A stretch of DNA of 64,000 nucleotides from Acidobacteriaceae bacterium (GTDB taxonomy: Bacteria; Acidobacteriota; Terriglobia; Terriglobales; Acidobacteriaceae), in assembly GCA_025462885.1 (NCBI GenBank), contig JAOAPN010000014.1:124001-188000 (forward strand). Reading direction: 5' to 3'. Under the pieces are notes generated by a model. The model worked only from the letters and a program-made list of their open reading frames with translations. It did not search any database and was not told the origin of the DNA. Both the position numbers and the translations under genes were made by a program. This document shows positions 9,310-20,133 of the stretch, in pieces; the first letter of the stretch is position 1, and each line of letters starts with the position of its first letter.

Positions 9310-10548
9310 TTACATCGCGGGGGCTCGACGGACCCAGAGGAGAGGCTGGCGGATGGGGAAGGTGAGTTGGAGAATGGGGTTCGTGGGGTCGGAGGGGAGG
9401 CTCTTCCAGAGGTCGACATACTCCGGGCGGCTGTAGGCACGACCGGCGAGGAGCAGGCTGGGCTGTCGCAGGGGGAGCGCGGTGAAGAGGGTCGTGTCGG
9501 CACGGTACGGCCAGGCGCCACGGTTGAGGATGTAGGGGAAGTGGTGGGCGATGGCGACGCGCATGCCAGGGCCGTCCTGCAGCTCATACTCCCACGCGCT
9601 CTCGAAGCGGGTGGAGAGAAGATCGCAGATGGCGGCGAGCATATCCAGGTTGAAGAGCGAGTTGCGGTAGGGCAGCGATGAAGTGACCTCTCGCGGGAAG
9701 CTGCCGTTGGCGACCATCTGGGCGCGGAGGGTGGTGGTACGGAAGAAGTGACGGAGCTGGATCAGGCCGATGATCTCGTTGGGTGGCGGTGTAAGTGGGG
9801 CGAGGGACGAGGTCGGCTGGGGGATTTTTCGGACGCCGGCGTTAGGGAGAGGAACGAGTCGTGCGTAAGCGGCAGCCTGGAGGAGCCAGGAGGTTCCGTG
9901 GTGGCTGCGTTGATCGCGGGCCAGCAGCGCGACACGGGCGCTGCCAAGCCATTCCAGATAGGCGGCGAACCATGCGTAGATGGCAGTGAGGTCTGCTTCG
10001 GGGAGAGCTTCGGTGCGGGTCAGGAAGCTGACGGCCTGGGCTACTTCGGCGAGGTGGACGGTTTCGAGAATTCCTTCGAAGCGAGGCTCTTTCGATCCGC
10101 GTATGAGTTGCGCGTAAGGGAGTTGTGGCGCCATGCGGTGCGCGGGATCCACGAACCAGGCGCGAAGATGGGCGGCAGCGTGGGTCGCGTAACGGAGGTC
10201 GTTGGTCAGGACGAAGGCAGCGGTGAGGGCGGGTACCTGGATGCTGAAGTTGAGGAGAGCTTCGCTGTGAGCGGTGAAAGGCTGGGCTGTTGCACCGGTC
10301 TTTGCATCCGGGGTTGATTCGGCGGCTTCGGAGTAGAAGTCCTGCGGCGTGCCGGGGCTTTGGGAGGCGGGGAAGCCGGTGATGGTGGCCGGAGGCTGGG
10401 TAAGGAAACGGTTGGCGGCGGCGAGGATGCGATCGCGGTCGATGGCGGCCACGTCGGCGCGGGCGCTGGGAGCCTGGGCGCGGAGCTTGCCGGGGGCCAG
10501 GAGGGCGAGGGCGGTGGTCGAGCAGAAGTGTCTGCGGGTGAGACTCAT
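9310..10548 (-). CDS. Alginate lyase-like (AlgL/heparinase-fold) protein, Tat exported
   Basis: This is a 412-residue protein with a twin-arginine leader (TRRHFCS, residues 4-10) and hydrophobic core, so it is probably a folded periplasmic enzyme. The alpha/alpha-toroid alginate lyase domain (PL5-like) spans about 60-390, with the LPYAQLIRGSKEPRFEGILE segment at 143-162 that corresponds to the family's substrate groove. The family's catalytic Asn-Asn-His motif appears here as SHHGTSW (215-221), so the His is present but the neutralising Asn is not obvious. The TonB receptor gene diverges from it 128 bp away, which suggests uptake of a polyuronate or similar polymer. Activity is uncertain because of the altered motif. 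Confidence 0.75.
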   Translation of the reverse strand: MSLTRRHFCSTTALALLAPGKLRAQAPSARADVAAIDRDRILAAANRFLTQPPATITGFPASQSPGTPQDFYSEAAESTPDAKTGATAQPFTAHSEALLNFSIQVPALTAAFVLTNDLRYATHAAAHLRAWFVDPAHRMAPQLPYAQLIRGSKEPRFEGILETVHLAEVAQAVSFLTRTEALPEADLTAIYAWFAAYLEWLGSARVALLARDQRSHHGTSWLLQAAAYARLVPLPNAGVRKIPQPTSSLAPLTPPPNEIIGLIQLRHFFRTTTLRAQMVANGSFPREVTSSLPYRNSLFNLDMLAAICDLLSTRFESAWEYELQDGPGMRVAIAHHFPYILNRGAWPYRADTTLFTALPLRQPSLLLAGRAYSRPEYVDLWKSLPSDPTNPILQLTFPIRQPLLWVRRAPAM

Positions 10549-10676
10549 GGTTGTGTGCTCCGCGGAAGAGTATCACGGGCAGGCGCATGGGGGCGGATTT
10601 GAGAAACGATGCCGATTGGAGCGGTGTAAGCGATGCCATTCGACAGTGCATGGGGGAGTAGCGATAAGCTGAATGT

Positions 10677-12932
10677 GTGCAAAACATCCTGAAACACATT
10701 CGATGGAGCGTGGCGTGGTGTGCCTGCGTGGGCGGCGGTTCAGTCGCATGGGCGCAGAGCCGTAGCGTGCAGGTCTGCGTGGTCGATCAGAGTGGGCGGG
10801 CGATTGCGGATGTGAAGGTTCGGGTGGCCGGGGTGGATGGCGTGAGTGATACGACCGGATGTGCGCGCCTGGCGGTGGATGCGGGGACGGGGCAGGTGGT
10901 TCAACTGACGCGGAATGGGTTCGATCCGGTGACACGGAGTTTGGGAGCAAACGCAAAATTTACGGTTGTCATGCAGCCGGAGACGCGACGTGACGTGGTG
11001 GATGTTACGACGGCTCGAACTCCGCTGGACCTGGACGCGACGGCGAGCAGTGTGCGGACGTTGTCGGAGACACAGTTGGATGAGGCTCCGGGACTGGCGC
11101 TGGATGACAAGCTGCGGCAGGTGGCAGGATTTCAGTTGTTTCGACGGACGAGTTCGTGGGTGGCGAACCCGACGACGCAGGGGACTTCGTTACGCGGGTT
11201 GGGGTCAACGGCGGCGAGCCGGACGCTGGTGCTGAGCGATCAGGTTCCGTTGAACGATGCGTTTGGCGGATGGATTCATTGGAATGAGGCTCCACAGCTT
11301 GCGGTAGCGGGGGTGGAGTTGATGCGCGGCGGCGCCTCGGATCTTTATGGTTCGAGCGCGATTGGCGGCGTCATCGATGTGGCTTCGGTGCGGCCGGAGA
11401 AGAACGGATTTATCGTCGACCTATCGGGCGCGAGCCGCAATACTTCGCTGGCGAATGGCTTGCTGACGCTGGGAGTGGGAAAGACACAGGCCCTGGCGGC
11501 GGTTACGGCGTTCCGGACGGATGGGTATACGTTGATCGCCCCGGAGGTGCGCGGGCCGGTGGATGTTCCTTCGAACGTTCACTCGCAGAGCGGAAGGATT
11601 GAGTTGCGGCATTCACTGGGAACGGACGATGGACTGTTTCTGCGTGGCAATATTTTGAATGAGGCGCGGAGCAATGGAACTCCGGTGACGACGAACGCGA
11701 CGCGGTTGTGGCGCTATGTGGGCGGGGGCGACTGGTCGTTACCGGGATCGGGACGGGTGCTGGCGCGGGTGTATGGGACGCAGCAGGGCTATCGGCAGAG
11801 CTTTTCGTCGGTGACAACGGGCCGCGCATCGGAACGGCTGACCCGGTTGCAGCGTGTGCCGACGCAGCAGCTTGGCGGGTCCGTGCAGTGGGCGCAGAGC
11901 TACAAGACGCTGACGTTTGTGGCGGGCGGCGACTTGATGGATACGCGGGCCACGGATGACGAGACTCCGGTGACGAATAATCTGCTGCAGCCGAAGATCA
12001 GCATCAGCGCGCGGCAGCGGCAGGGTGGAGTGTATGGCGAGGTGCTGTGGCAGCCGGCGAACTGGTCGTTTGCCTTCTCGTCGCGCGTCGACCGGTTTCG
12101 CAGCTTCGATGCACGGCAGGTGGTGAGTGGAGTTCTGACGACTCTGCCGGCGACGGATGAGTTCGTGTACGACCCGAGACTGGGCATTGTGCGGAAGCTG
12201 GGTGGCGGCGTTTCGCTGACGGCCTCGGGCTTCAGGGCGTTTCGCGGACCTTCCATGAACGAGCTTTACCGCACGGGCCAGGTGGGTCAGCAGACGACGC
12301 AGGCGAATCCGAACCTGCGGTCGGAGCGGGCGACGGGATTCGAAGTGGGAACACTGTTTTCGCAGCATAAGCTGGGCACGCTGCGGACGAGCTACTTCTG
12401 GACACAGGTGAATCGGCCAGTGGCGGCGGTGACGTTGAGCACGACGCCGACCAGCTCTCTGCTGCAACGGCAGAACCTGGGGCAGCTTACGAGCAAGGGT
12501 TTTACGGTGGAGGGCGAAGCGAAGCCGCTGCGCTGGATGAACATCACGGCGGGCTATCAATATGCGGATTCGACCGTAACGAAGTTCCAGGCTGACCGCA
12601 CGCTGGAGGGCAAGTGGACGGCGCAGGTGGCGCGGAACAGCGCGTCCGCGCAGGTGCGGATGGCGCAACCGCGGCTTGGCGTACTGAGCCTGGACATTCG
12701 TACGAGCGGGCAGCAGTTCGACGACTCGGCCAACCAGTTTCGACTGGCCCCGTACGCGCAGGTCGATCTATATGCGGAGCACGGCTTTGGCCATGGACTG
12801 CGGGCCTACACGTCGATCCAGAACCTGGGCGGGGGAACCATCGAGGCGGGCAGAACACCGATCCTGACGCTGGGGATTCCGCGGACGATCTCGATTGGGA
12901 TCAAGATGGGATCGAGCGGGATGCGGAACTAG
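10677..12932 (+). CDS. TonB-dependent outer-membrane receptor
   Basis: This is a 751-residue receptor of normal TonB-dependent size. It starts at GTG 10677, since a signal peptide (about 1-26, ending AWA-QS) follows at once and no better start is in frame; the ribosome site is weak. A short carboxypeptidase-regulatory-like domain (about 30-100) precedes the plug (about 115-225, with the QVAGFQLFRR and TSLRGLG segments) and a beta barrel to the end. The domain order matches vitamin/siderophore-type receptors with an added N-terminal domain. It diverges from the alginate-lyase-like gene, so the two may share a control region at 10549-10676 and a substrate. The ligand cannot be read from the sequence. 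Confidence 0.9.
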   Translation: MQNILKHIRWSVAWCACVGGGSVAWAQSRSVQVCVVDQSGRAIADVKVRVAGVDGVSDTTGCARLAVDAGTGQVVQLTRNGFDPVTRSLGANAKFTVVMQPETRRDVVDVTTARTPLDLDATASSVRTLSETQLDEAPGLALDDKLRQVAGFQLFRRTSSWVANPTTQGTSLRGLGSTAASRTLVLSDQVPLNDAFGGWIHWNEAPQLAVAGVELMRGGASDLYGSSAIGGVIDVASVRPEKNGFIVDLSGASRNTSLANGLLTLGVGKTQALAAVTAFRTDGYTLIAPEVRGPVDVPSNVHSQSGRIELRHSLGTDDGLFLRGNILNEARSNGTPVTTNATRLWRYVGGGDWSLPGSGRVLARVYGTQQGYRQSFSSVTTGRASERLTRLQRVPTQQLGGSVQWAQSYKTLTFVAGGDLMDTRATDDETPVTNNLLQPKISISARQRQGGVYGEVLWQPANWSFAFSSRVDRFRSFDARQVVSGVLTTLPATDEFVYDPRLGIVRKLGGGVSLTASGFRAFRGPSMNELYRTGQVGQQTTQANPNLRSERATGFEVGTLFSQHKLGTLRTSYFWTQVNRPVAAVTLSTTPTSSLLQRQNLGQLTSKGFTVEGEAKPLRWMNITAGYQYADSTVTKFQADRTLEGKWTAQVARNSASAQVRMAQPRLGVLSLDIRTSGQQFDDSANQFRLAPYAQVDLYAEHGFGHGLRAYTSIQNLGGGTIEAGRTPILTLGIPRTISIGIKMGSSGMRN

Positions 12933-12945
12933 AGCCGCAGGCTAA

Positions 12946-13533
12946 TTAAGCTCGAAGGGCGTAGGCGATGAGGGTCTCGCCGTGGAGGTTGTGGGCGGCG
13001 TTGAAGGCTTCGTTGCTGGCAGTTTCGAGGGCGGGGACGGTGGGGTCGAGCTCGCAGGCGGCGATCTCTTCTGTGGAGGCGTGGATGAAGCAGAGCTCGC
13101 AGGTGGCGAGATTGTCTTCCTCGGTGCGCATGGGTGGGCCGAAGGTGCGGCACAGGATCGGGCGCGACTCGTAGAGATCACAGGTGCCGGTGGCGGGGTC
13201 CAGGACGGGGCAGGGTTCGTCGTTGGCGAACTCTTCAAAGAGGATGGCGGCTTCGTAGTCTTCGTTGAGGATTCCGGTGGCGACTTCGCCGGGGAACCAG
13301 GGATCGAGGCGGGTGAGGGATTCGGCGACCCGGGCGTGGATGCGGGCGGCTGTTTCTGGGTCGGTATGGTCGAGGGCTTGGAGGCCTTCGCGGAGGCGGG
13401 CTGCGTCTTCGAGAGCGATGGGGAAGACTCCGACGCAACATTGGTAGCAGCCGGGTTTGCAGACGAGATGCGGGCCGGAGCGAGCGACGGAGTCGGCCAG
13501 GGCGGCGTCTACTATTTGGATGAGGGTTGGCAT
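12946..13533 (-). CDS. YkgJ-type cysteine-cluster protein
   Basis: This 195-residue cytoplasmic protein has the Cys pattern of the YkgJ/Fli zinc or iron-binding cluster family: C25, C29, C32 and C33 (CKPGCYQCC), then a central CPVLDPATGTCDLYESRP segment, and RPILCRTFG. These Cys are expected to hold a metal or Fe-S cluster; the biochemical role of the family is unknown. I use the ATG at 13533 because the conserved region starts soon after it; an in-frame ATG at 13590 would add 19 residues of poor quality. It ends 14 bp from the stop of the convergent TonB receptor gene. Confidence 0.75.
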   Translation of the reverse strand: MPTLIQIVDAALADSVARSGPHLVCKPGCYQCCVGVFPIALEDAARLREGLQALDHTDPETAARIHARVAESLTRLDPWFPGEVATGILNEDYEAAILFEEFANDEPCPVLDPATGTCDLYESRPILCRTFGPPMRTEEDNLATCELCFIHASTEEIAACELDPTVPALETASNEAFNAAHNLHGETLIAYALRA

Positions 13534-13681
13534 GGGATTTGGCTGAAGGTCGCGCTTTGCGCGATGCCCACCCATGCGATGAAGCTGCATGAATGGGGCA
13601 CCCGGCTTGTCTGGAAGCGATCCGGAGCGCAGAGACCTTGCTTCTTGATTATCGCTGATTTGGGGAGACGCAACTGCGAAG

Positions 13682-14746
13682 TCAGGGGATGATGTGGTCT
13701 TCGCGGAGGCGGGTGAAGAGGTCGAGGAAGCTGTCGTCGGTGGGTTGGTAGTCGAGGAAGCCGAGTTTGCGGCTCTTGCTCATGTCGGTGACGACCTCGA
13801 TGGGGCGGCCGAGATCGGCGTCCGTGTGCCAGGCGGAGGCGAGGTGGTCGAGGTTGGGTTCGACGAGGTGGTGCGCGGTGGCGAGGGTGCGCCAGGCTTC
13901 GGCAGCGTATTCGAGTTGTTTTTCCAGCGGCGTGATCTCCGCAGGGAAGGGTGCGGGCTCCAGCTCGAACCATGTGGCGATGCGGGACCACATCCAACTC
14001 CAGCGGAAGACGTCGCCGTTGACGACGTTGAAGGCCTGGTCGGAGGCGCTGGGGGTGGTGGAGGCCCACTCCAGATGGCGGGCGAGGAGGCGCGCGTCGG
14101 TCATATCGGTGAGGCTGTTCCACTGGACGGCCGAGCCGGGAAAGATGAAAGGGCGGCCGGTCTCGCGGCACAGAGAGGCGTAGGCGGCGAGGGTGACGCC
14201 CATGTTCATGGCGTTTCCGAGAGCGTAGCCGATGATGGTGTGCGGGCGGTGGACGCTCCAGGTAAAGTGCTGCCGGGCAGCGGCAGCGAAGACCTCGTCC
14301 TCCTGCGCGTAGTAGAAGTTGTCGATGTCGAGACGAGGCTGTTCTTCGCGGAAAGGTGTGGCCGGAAGCGTGCCTTTGCCGTAGGCCTCGAAGGGCCCGA
14401 GGTAATGCTTGAGGCCGGTGACGAGAGCCACGTGCTGGACGGATTCTGCTGCACTGGTGGCGGCGAGAAGGTTCCGCACCATCGCGCTGTTGACGCGGAT
14501 GTTTTCTTTCTCGGTCGGCTGACGGAGCCAGGTGGCGATGAAGATGTGGGTGGGTTTGAGTTCCGCGAGGGCGGTGTTGAGGGCGGCGGGATCGAGCAGG
14601 TCAGCCGCGATGAAGTTAACGCCTTCGAGGCCGGGGGAGGGGCGTCGGGCCAACCCGTACACCTGCCATCCTTTGGACAGCAGGTGCTGGGCGAGATTAT
14701 TTCCTACGATGCCGGTGACGCCGGCAATCAATGCGATGTTGGACAT
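13682..14746 (-). CDS. PRISE-like (progesterone 5-beta-reductase/iridoid synthase-type) SDR
   Basis: This 354-residue NAD(P)H-dependent extended SDR has the features of the PRISE group rather than of ordinary epimerases: the nucleotide motif GVTGIVGNNL (9-18), ARRP (33-36), the catalytic Lys in TGLKHYLGPF (K113) and NFYYAQED (143-150) with the catalytic Tyr. PRISE enzymes reduce the C=C bond of small enones and are used in plants for cardenolide and iridoid synthesis; bacterial relatives reduce general enones. It ends 149 bp before the Cys-cluster gene and starts 12 bp after purB, so it may be co-transcribed with purB. The native substrate is unknown. Confidence 0.8.
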   Translation of the reverse strand: MSNIALIAGVTGIVGNNLAQHLLSKGWQVYGLARRPSPGLEGVNFIAADLLDPAALNTALAELKPTHIFIATWLRQPTEKENIRVNSAMVRNLLAATSAAESVQHVALVTGLKHYLGPFEAYGKGTLPATPFREEQPRLDIDNFYYAQEDEVFAAAARQHFTWSVHRPHTIIGYALGNAMNMGVTLAAYASLCRETGRPFIFPGSAVQWNSLTDMTDARLLARHLEWASTTPSASDQAFNVVNGDVFRWSWMWSRIATWFELEPAPFPAEITPLEKQLEYAAEAWRTLATAHHLVEPNLDHLASAWHTDADLGRPIEVVTDMSKSRKLGFLDYQPTDDSFLDLFTRLREDHIIP

Positions 14747-14758
14747 TCTGTTTAGATG

Positions 14759-16060
14759 CTACGGATGCAGCACTCGATTGAAGATGGCGTCCACATTGGC
14801 GAGTTGGCGGTGATAGTCGAAGGCGTGGTCCAGCTTCTCGGGGGAAAGGCGGGCGGTGATCTCCGGGACTTTGGTTACTTCGTCGCGGAAGACGAGTTCA
14901 TTCTTCCAGGAGTTCATGGCGTGGGTCTGGACGAGGCGGTAGGCGTCTTCGCGGGACATGCCGGATTCGGCAAGGTCCAGGAGCAATTGACCGGAGAAGA
15001 TGAGGCCGCCGGTGGATTCGAGGTTGCGAAGCATTCGCGCTGGGTAGACGAGCAGCTTGGCGATGAGGTTGTCGGTCTTGGCGAGCAGGTAGTCGGCCAG
15101 GATGGTGGAGTCGGGCAGGATGACGCGCTCGGCGGAGGAGTGGGAGATGTCGCGCTCGTGCCAGAGGGCGATGTTCTCGAAGGCGGTCTGAGCGTTGGCC
15201 CGGACGACGCGGGCGAGGCCGGAGATCTGCTCGGAGGTGATGGGGTTGCGCTTGTGAGGCATGGCGCTTGAACCCTTCTGCTTCTCGGAGAAGAACTCTT
15301 CAGCTTCGCGGACCTCGGTGCGCTGGAGGTGGCGGACTTCGGTGGCGATCTTATCCAGGGTGGAGCAGAGAATTGCGAGGGCGGCGACGTAGGCGGCATG
15401 GCGGTCGCGCTGGACGACCTGCGTGGCGACGGCTACCGGTGTGAGGCCGAGGGCCTTGCAGATGGCTTCTTCGTGCTCGGGCTTGAGGTGGCCGAAGGTG
15501 CCGACGGCTCCGGAGAGCTTGCCGACGCGGAGGTCTTCGGCGGCGGCGTCGAAGCGGGTGAGGTTGCGCTGCATCTCGGAGTACCAGAGCAGGAGCTTGA
15601 GGCCGAAGGTGGTGGGTTCGGCGTGAACGCCGTGGGTGCGGCCGATGATGGGAGTGTGTTGGAACTCGATCGCGCGCTTCTTCAGCGTCTCGGAGAGCCT
15701 GACGATACCGGCGCGGATGATCGCGGAGGCTTCCTTGAGCTGGAGGGACTGGGCGGTGTCGACGACGTCGGTTGAGGTGAGGCCGTAGTGGAGCCAGCGA
15801 GAGTCTTCCGGAGAATTGATGTGCTCGGCGACGGTGGTGGTGAAGGCGATGACGTCGTGGCGGACTTCGGCTTCGATCTCGTTGATGCGGTCGACCGTGA
15901 AAGCGCCTTTGTCGCGGATGGCGTCGGCGGCGGACTGGGGGACGAGGCCGAAGCTGGCCAGGGCCTGCGAGGCGGCGGTTTCTACGGTGAGCCAGCAGCG
16001 GTACTTATTTTCGTCGGACCAGATTTGGCCCATTTCCTTGCGGGTGTAGCGCGCGATCAA
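14759..16060 (-). CDS. purB: Adenylosuccinate lyase
   Basis: Catalyses two fumarate-releasing steps of purine synthesis (SAICAR to AICAR, and adenylosuccinate to AMP) in the cytoplasm. The product is 433 residues, normal for the short bacterial PurB. The fumarase/aspartase signature GSSAMPHKRNP lies near residue 262-272, and the GRTHGVHAEPTTFG segment carries the general acid His. The start is TTG at 16060: AAGGAG is six bases upstream (16067-16072) and the protein then begins with the conserved IARYTRKEMGQIWS. The longer ORF from 16096 adds twelve residues without such a ribosome site. A PRISE-like reductase gene follows at 12 bp. Confidence 0.93.
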   Translation of the reverse strand: MIARYTRKEMGQIWSDENKYRCWLTVETAASQALASFGLVPQSAADAIRDKGAFTVDRINEIEAEVRHDVIAFTTTVAEHINSPEDSRWLHYGLTSTDVVDTAQSLQLKEASAIIRAGIVRLSETLKKRAIEFQHTPIIGRTHGVHAEPTTFGLKLLLWYSEMQRNLTRFDAAAEDLRVGKLSGAVGTFGHLKPEHEEAICKALGLTPVAVATQVVQRDRHAAYVAALAILCSTLDKIATEVRHLQRTEVREAEEFFSEKQKGSSAMPHKRNPITSEQISGLARVVRANAQTAFENIALWHERDISHSSAERVILPDSTILADYLLAKTDNLIAKLLVYPARMLRNLESTGGLIFSGQLLLDLAESGMSREDAYRLVQTHAMNSWKNELVFRDEVTKVPEITARLSPEKLDHAFDYHRQLANVDAIFNRVLHP

Positions 16061-16120
16061 GTTAGGCTCCTTGGTTTGAGACTTTAAGTCTACCAAGATC
16101 GCGCGGCAGAGCGTTTTCAG

Positions 16121-16378
16121 TTAGGGGTGGGAGACGCCTAGCAGGGTGGACATCTCTTCGTAGAGGAATCCGCGGCCGGCTTTGTAGGGCTGGATCCACT
16201 TGCCGTCGATGACGAATTGAGGGATGGCGCGCTTGCCTACGTTGGATTCAACGGCGTAGGCGGCACCGGGGACCTGCTCGATGTCGATTTCGGTGTAGGG
16301 GAGGTTGTGCTTGTCGAGGAACTTTTTAGCTTCGCGGCAGTCGCGGCACCAGGATGCAGAGTAGACCGTTATGTCCAT
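16121..16378 (-). CDS. Glutaredoxin-like protein
   Basis: This 85-residue protein has a thioredoxin fold with the active site CRDC (C11-C14) near the N-terminus and the cis-Pro motif in RAIPQFVIDG (about 50-59). It is the size of NrdH/mycoredoxin-type glutaredoxins that reduce disulfides or mixed thiols in the cytoplasm. The Arg-Asp between the cysteines is uncommon but occurs in this group. It lies between an SDR gene and purB on the same strand, with a repeat element on its upstream side (16411-16475). The physiological partner is not evident. Confidence 0.85.
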   Translation of the reverse strand: MDITVYSASWCRDCREAKKFLDKHNLPYTEIDIEQVPGAAYAVESNVGKRAIPQFVIDGKWIQPYKAGRGFLYEEMSTLLGVSHP

Positions 16379-16410
16379 AGGGATAGTTTACCGGGGCTTG
16401 ATGGATTTGT

Positions 16411-16475
16411 GGGTGTCCTGCCGGACGGGCCCGCTACGCGCGGAGCGACCACTTCGTGGTGGGTATACCTTTCTT
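16411..16475. repeat. GC-rich palindromic intergenic repeat (TCCTGCCGGACGGGC family), copy 1
   Basis: The gap between the SDR stop and the glutaredoxin start holds GTGTCCTGCCGGACGGGC (16413-16430), a run with the self-complementary CGCGCG core, and ACCACTTCGTGGT (16449-16461), a perfect short hairpin. The first block recurs at 27362-27376 in the icd-mdh gap. It has no ORF and is best explained as a dispersed repeat. Confidence 0.55.
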
Positions 16476-16480
16476 TTTAT

Positions 16481-17254
16481 CTATTGTTCGTGGTAGTTGC
16501 GGAGTAAGCCTCCGTCTACGACGTAGGTGCTGCCGGTGATGTAGGCGGCTTCGTCGGAGGCAAGGAAGGCGGCGAGGGAGGCTACGTCGTCGGTGGTGCC
16601 GAGGCGGCCCAGGGGGATGTTGGCGAGGAGGGCGTTCAGCTTGGGCTTGTCCTCCAGCAGGGACTTGTTGATGGGGGTAGAGATAGCTCCGGGAGCGATG
16701 TTGTTCACGGTGATGCCGAGAGGGCCTAGTTCCACTGCGAGGTTGCGCATTAGCATGCGGATGCCTCCCTTTGCCGCGCAGTAGGAGGCGAAGTTGGGAA
16801 AGACCAGGTCCTCGTGGACGGAGGAGATGTTGATGATGCGGCCGGTGGTTTTGGTGTCGCGGAGCTTGCGAACGAAGGACTGGGTTAGGAAGAAGACTCC
16901 CCTGAGGTTGATGTCGAGGACTGTATCGTAGTCGGCTTCGGTGACGTCCCAGAAGGCGGCCTTCTTCTCAATGCCGGCGTTGTTGATGAGAATGTCGCAG
17001 CGGCCGAGTTGGGAGTAGGTATCGTCGATGAGTTTCTGGGTGTCGGAGGTCTTTGCCACGTCCGCCTGAACGATGATGGCCTTGCCGCCAGCAGCTTCGA
17101 TGGAAGCCCGCGTCTCGTCGGCTCCGTCAGAGCCGGAACGATAGTTGATGACGACGGTTGCGCCTTCGGAGGCGAGGCGAATGGCGATAGCCTGGCCGAT
17201 GCCGGAGGAGGAACCGGTGACGATGGCGACTTTGCTTGTGAGACAAGAGGGCAT
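16481..17254 (-). CDS. Short-chain dehydrogenase/reductase (glucose 1-dehydrogenase-like)
   Basis: This is a 257-residue classical SDR. The cofactor motif TGSSSGIG is at 13-20, NNAG at 91-94, and the catalytic triad is S144 or S145, Y158 and K162 (YCAAK). The tail ends with the ITGSTYVVDGG segment typical of tetrameric classical SDRs. The nearest named relatives by motif are glucose 1-dehydrogenases and 3-oxoacyl-ACP reductases; the absence of neighbouring fatty acid genes makes the former group more likely, but the substrate cannot be determined. It lies 40 bp downstream of tadA on the same strand, and the pair may be co-transcribed. Confidence 0.8.
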   Translation of the reverse strand: MPSCLTSKVAIVTGSSSGIGQAIAIRLASEGATVVINYRSGSDGADETRASIEAAGGKAIIVQADVAKTSDTQKLIDDTYSQLGRCDILINNAGIEKKAAFWDVTEADYDTVLDINLRGVFFLTQSFVRKLRDTKTTGRIINISSVHEDLVFPNFASYCAAKGGIRMLMRNLAVELGPLGITVNNIAPGAISTPINKSLLEDKPKLNALLANIPLGRLGTTDDVASLAAFLASDEAAYITGSTYVVDGGLLRNYHEQ

Positions 17255-17294
17255 GGGGAACCTTTCCGTGTGGTCAAGCTATTGAGGTGACTTC

Positions 17295-17852
17295 TTAGCG
17301 GCTTTCTTCGCAGCCTTCTTCATTGTCATCCAGGTCGCTACCGGGCCGCTCGCCTTGAGGGTTAGGATGCGCGAGGGCGGCGGGGCGCTGGCGACGGGCA
17401 CGGAAAAAGTTCTGCAGCAGGGCGCTGCAGTCTTCGGCGAGCAGGCCGGAGGTGACTTCGACCTTGTGGTTGAGCTGGGGGTGGTTCATCACGGAGAGCA
17501 CAGAGCCGCAGGCCCCGGCTTTGGGGTCGGGTGCGGCGTAGACCAGGCGGGCGATGCGGGCGTGGAGGATGGCTCCGGCGCACATGGCGCAGGGCTCCAG
17601 GGTGACGTAAAGGGTGCAGCCGGTGAGGCGGTAGTTGCTGAGAGCGAGGCCGGCGTTGCGGAGGGCTACGATTTCGGCGTGAGCGGTAGGATCGTGGTCG
17701 CGGAGGACGCGGTTGTTGCCGCTGGCGAGGATGTCTCCGGTGGGAGAGACGATGACGGCGCCTACCGGGACTTCGCCGGCGAGCTCGGCGGCGTGGGCCT
17801 CGGTGATGGCGGCGCGGAGGAAGACGAGGTCGGAGGTGGAGGGCTCAGTCAT
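17295..17852 (-). CDS. tadA: tRNA-specific adenosine deaminase
   Basis: Converts adenosine 34 to inosine in the anticodon of tRNA-Arg(ACG). The product is 185 residues; the deaminase core needs about 150, so there is a C-terminal extension (about 150-185) rich in charged residues. The zinc site is complete: HAE with H58 and catalytic E60, and PCAMC with C88 and C91. The GAILHARIARLVYAAPDPKAG segment is the usual tRNA-binding strand of TadA rather than of guanine deaminases. It sits between the SDR gene and htpG. Confidence 0.92.
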   Translation of the reverse strand: MTEPSTSDLVFLRAAITEAHAAELAGEVPVGAVIVSPTGDILASGNNRVLRDHDPTAHAEIVALRNAGLALSNYRLTGCTLYVTLEPCAMCAGAILHARIARLVYAAPDPKAGACGSVLSVMNHPQLNHKVEVTSGLLAEDCSALLQNFFRARRQRPAALAHPNPQGERPGSDLDDNEEGCEESR

Positions 17853-17893
17853 CTCGTCTAGTTTAGCGGGATGACTGAGCTTCCGGCTCCAGG

Positions 17894-19759
<1,866 letters not shown>

Positions 19760-19818
19760 AAATGTTCTGGTTCCTTCGATCTTAAAAATAACAAATAGTG
19801 GATGTGGATTTGGATGGG

Positions 19819-20118
19819 CTAGTACTGCGAGTGCTGGCCGAAGTAGTGTTCGATCCGGGCGGCCACGGACTCCAGTGCAGGTCGCCGGGTTACGAGATCC
19901 GATTCGGTGGGAGCGAAGCTTTTGTGCCAGATGCCTTCGAGGATCGGTATGAGGGTGGCGGGATGGATCTCAGTGGAAGGGAGGTGCTGGATTGCGCCGA
20001 GGAGGAGGGCTTCTTCGGGTTCGTACTCGTCCGCGGGAGCGCCCTTGGCGATGAGACCTTCGATGTCGGCGGTGCGGAGGATGTCCTGAACAGATTCAAG
20101 GTCGGGGCGGGGTGGCAT
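19819..20118 (-). CDS. Small conserved hypothetical protein
   Basis: This is a 99-residue acidic protein without signal peptide or membrane segment. It looks mainly helical (DLESVQDILRTADIEGLI, PEEALLLGAIQHLP, HPATLIPILEGIWHKSF). The codon use is like the neighbours. It lies 15 bp downstream of the HD-domain gene and 59 bp upstream of htpG on the same strand, so it is probably translated from a shared message. The family was not recognised. Confidence 0.55.
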   Translation of the reverse strand: MPPRPDLESVQDILRTADIEGLIAKGAPADEYEPEEALLLGAIQHLPSTEIHPATLIPILEGIWHKSFAPTESDLVTRRPALESVAARIEHYFGQHSQY

Positions 20119-20133
20119 GGTGTTCCTTTGGAG

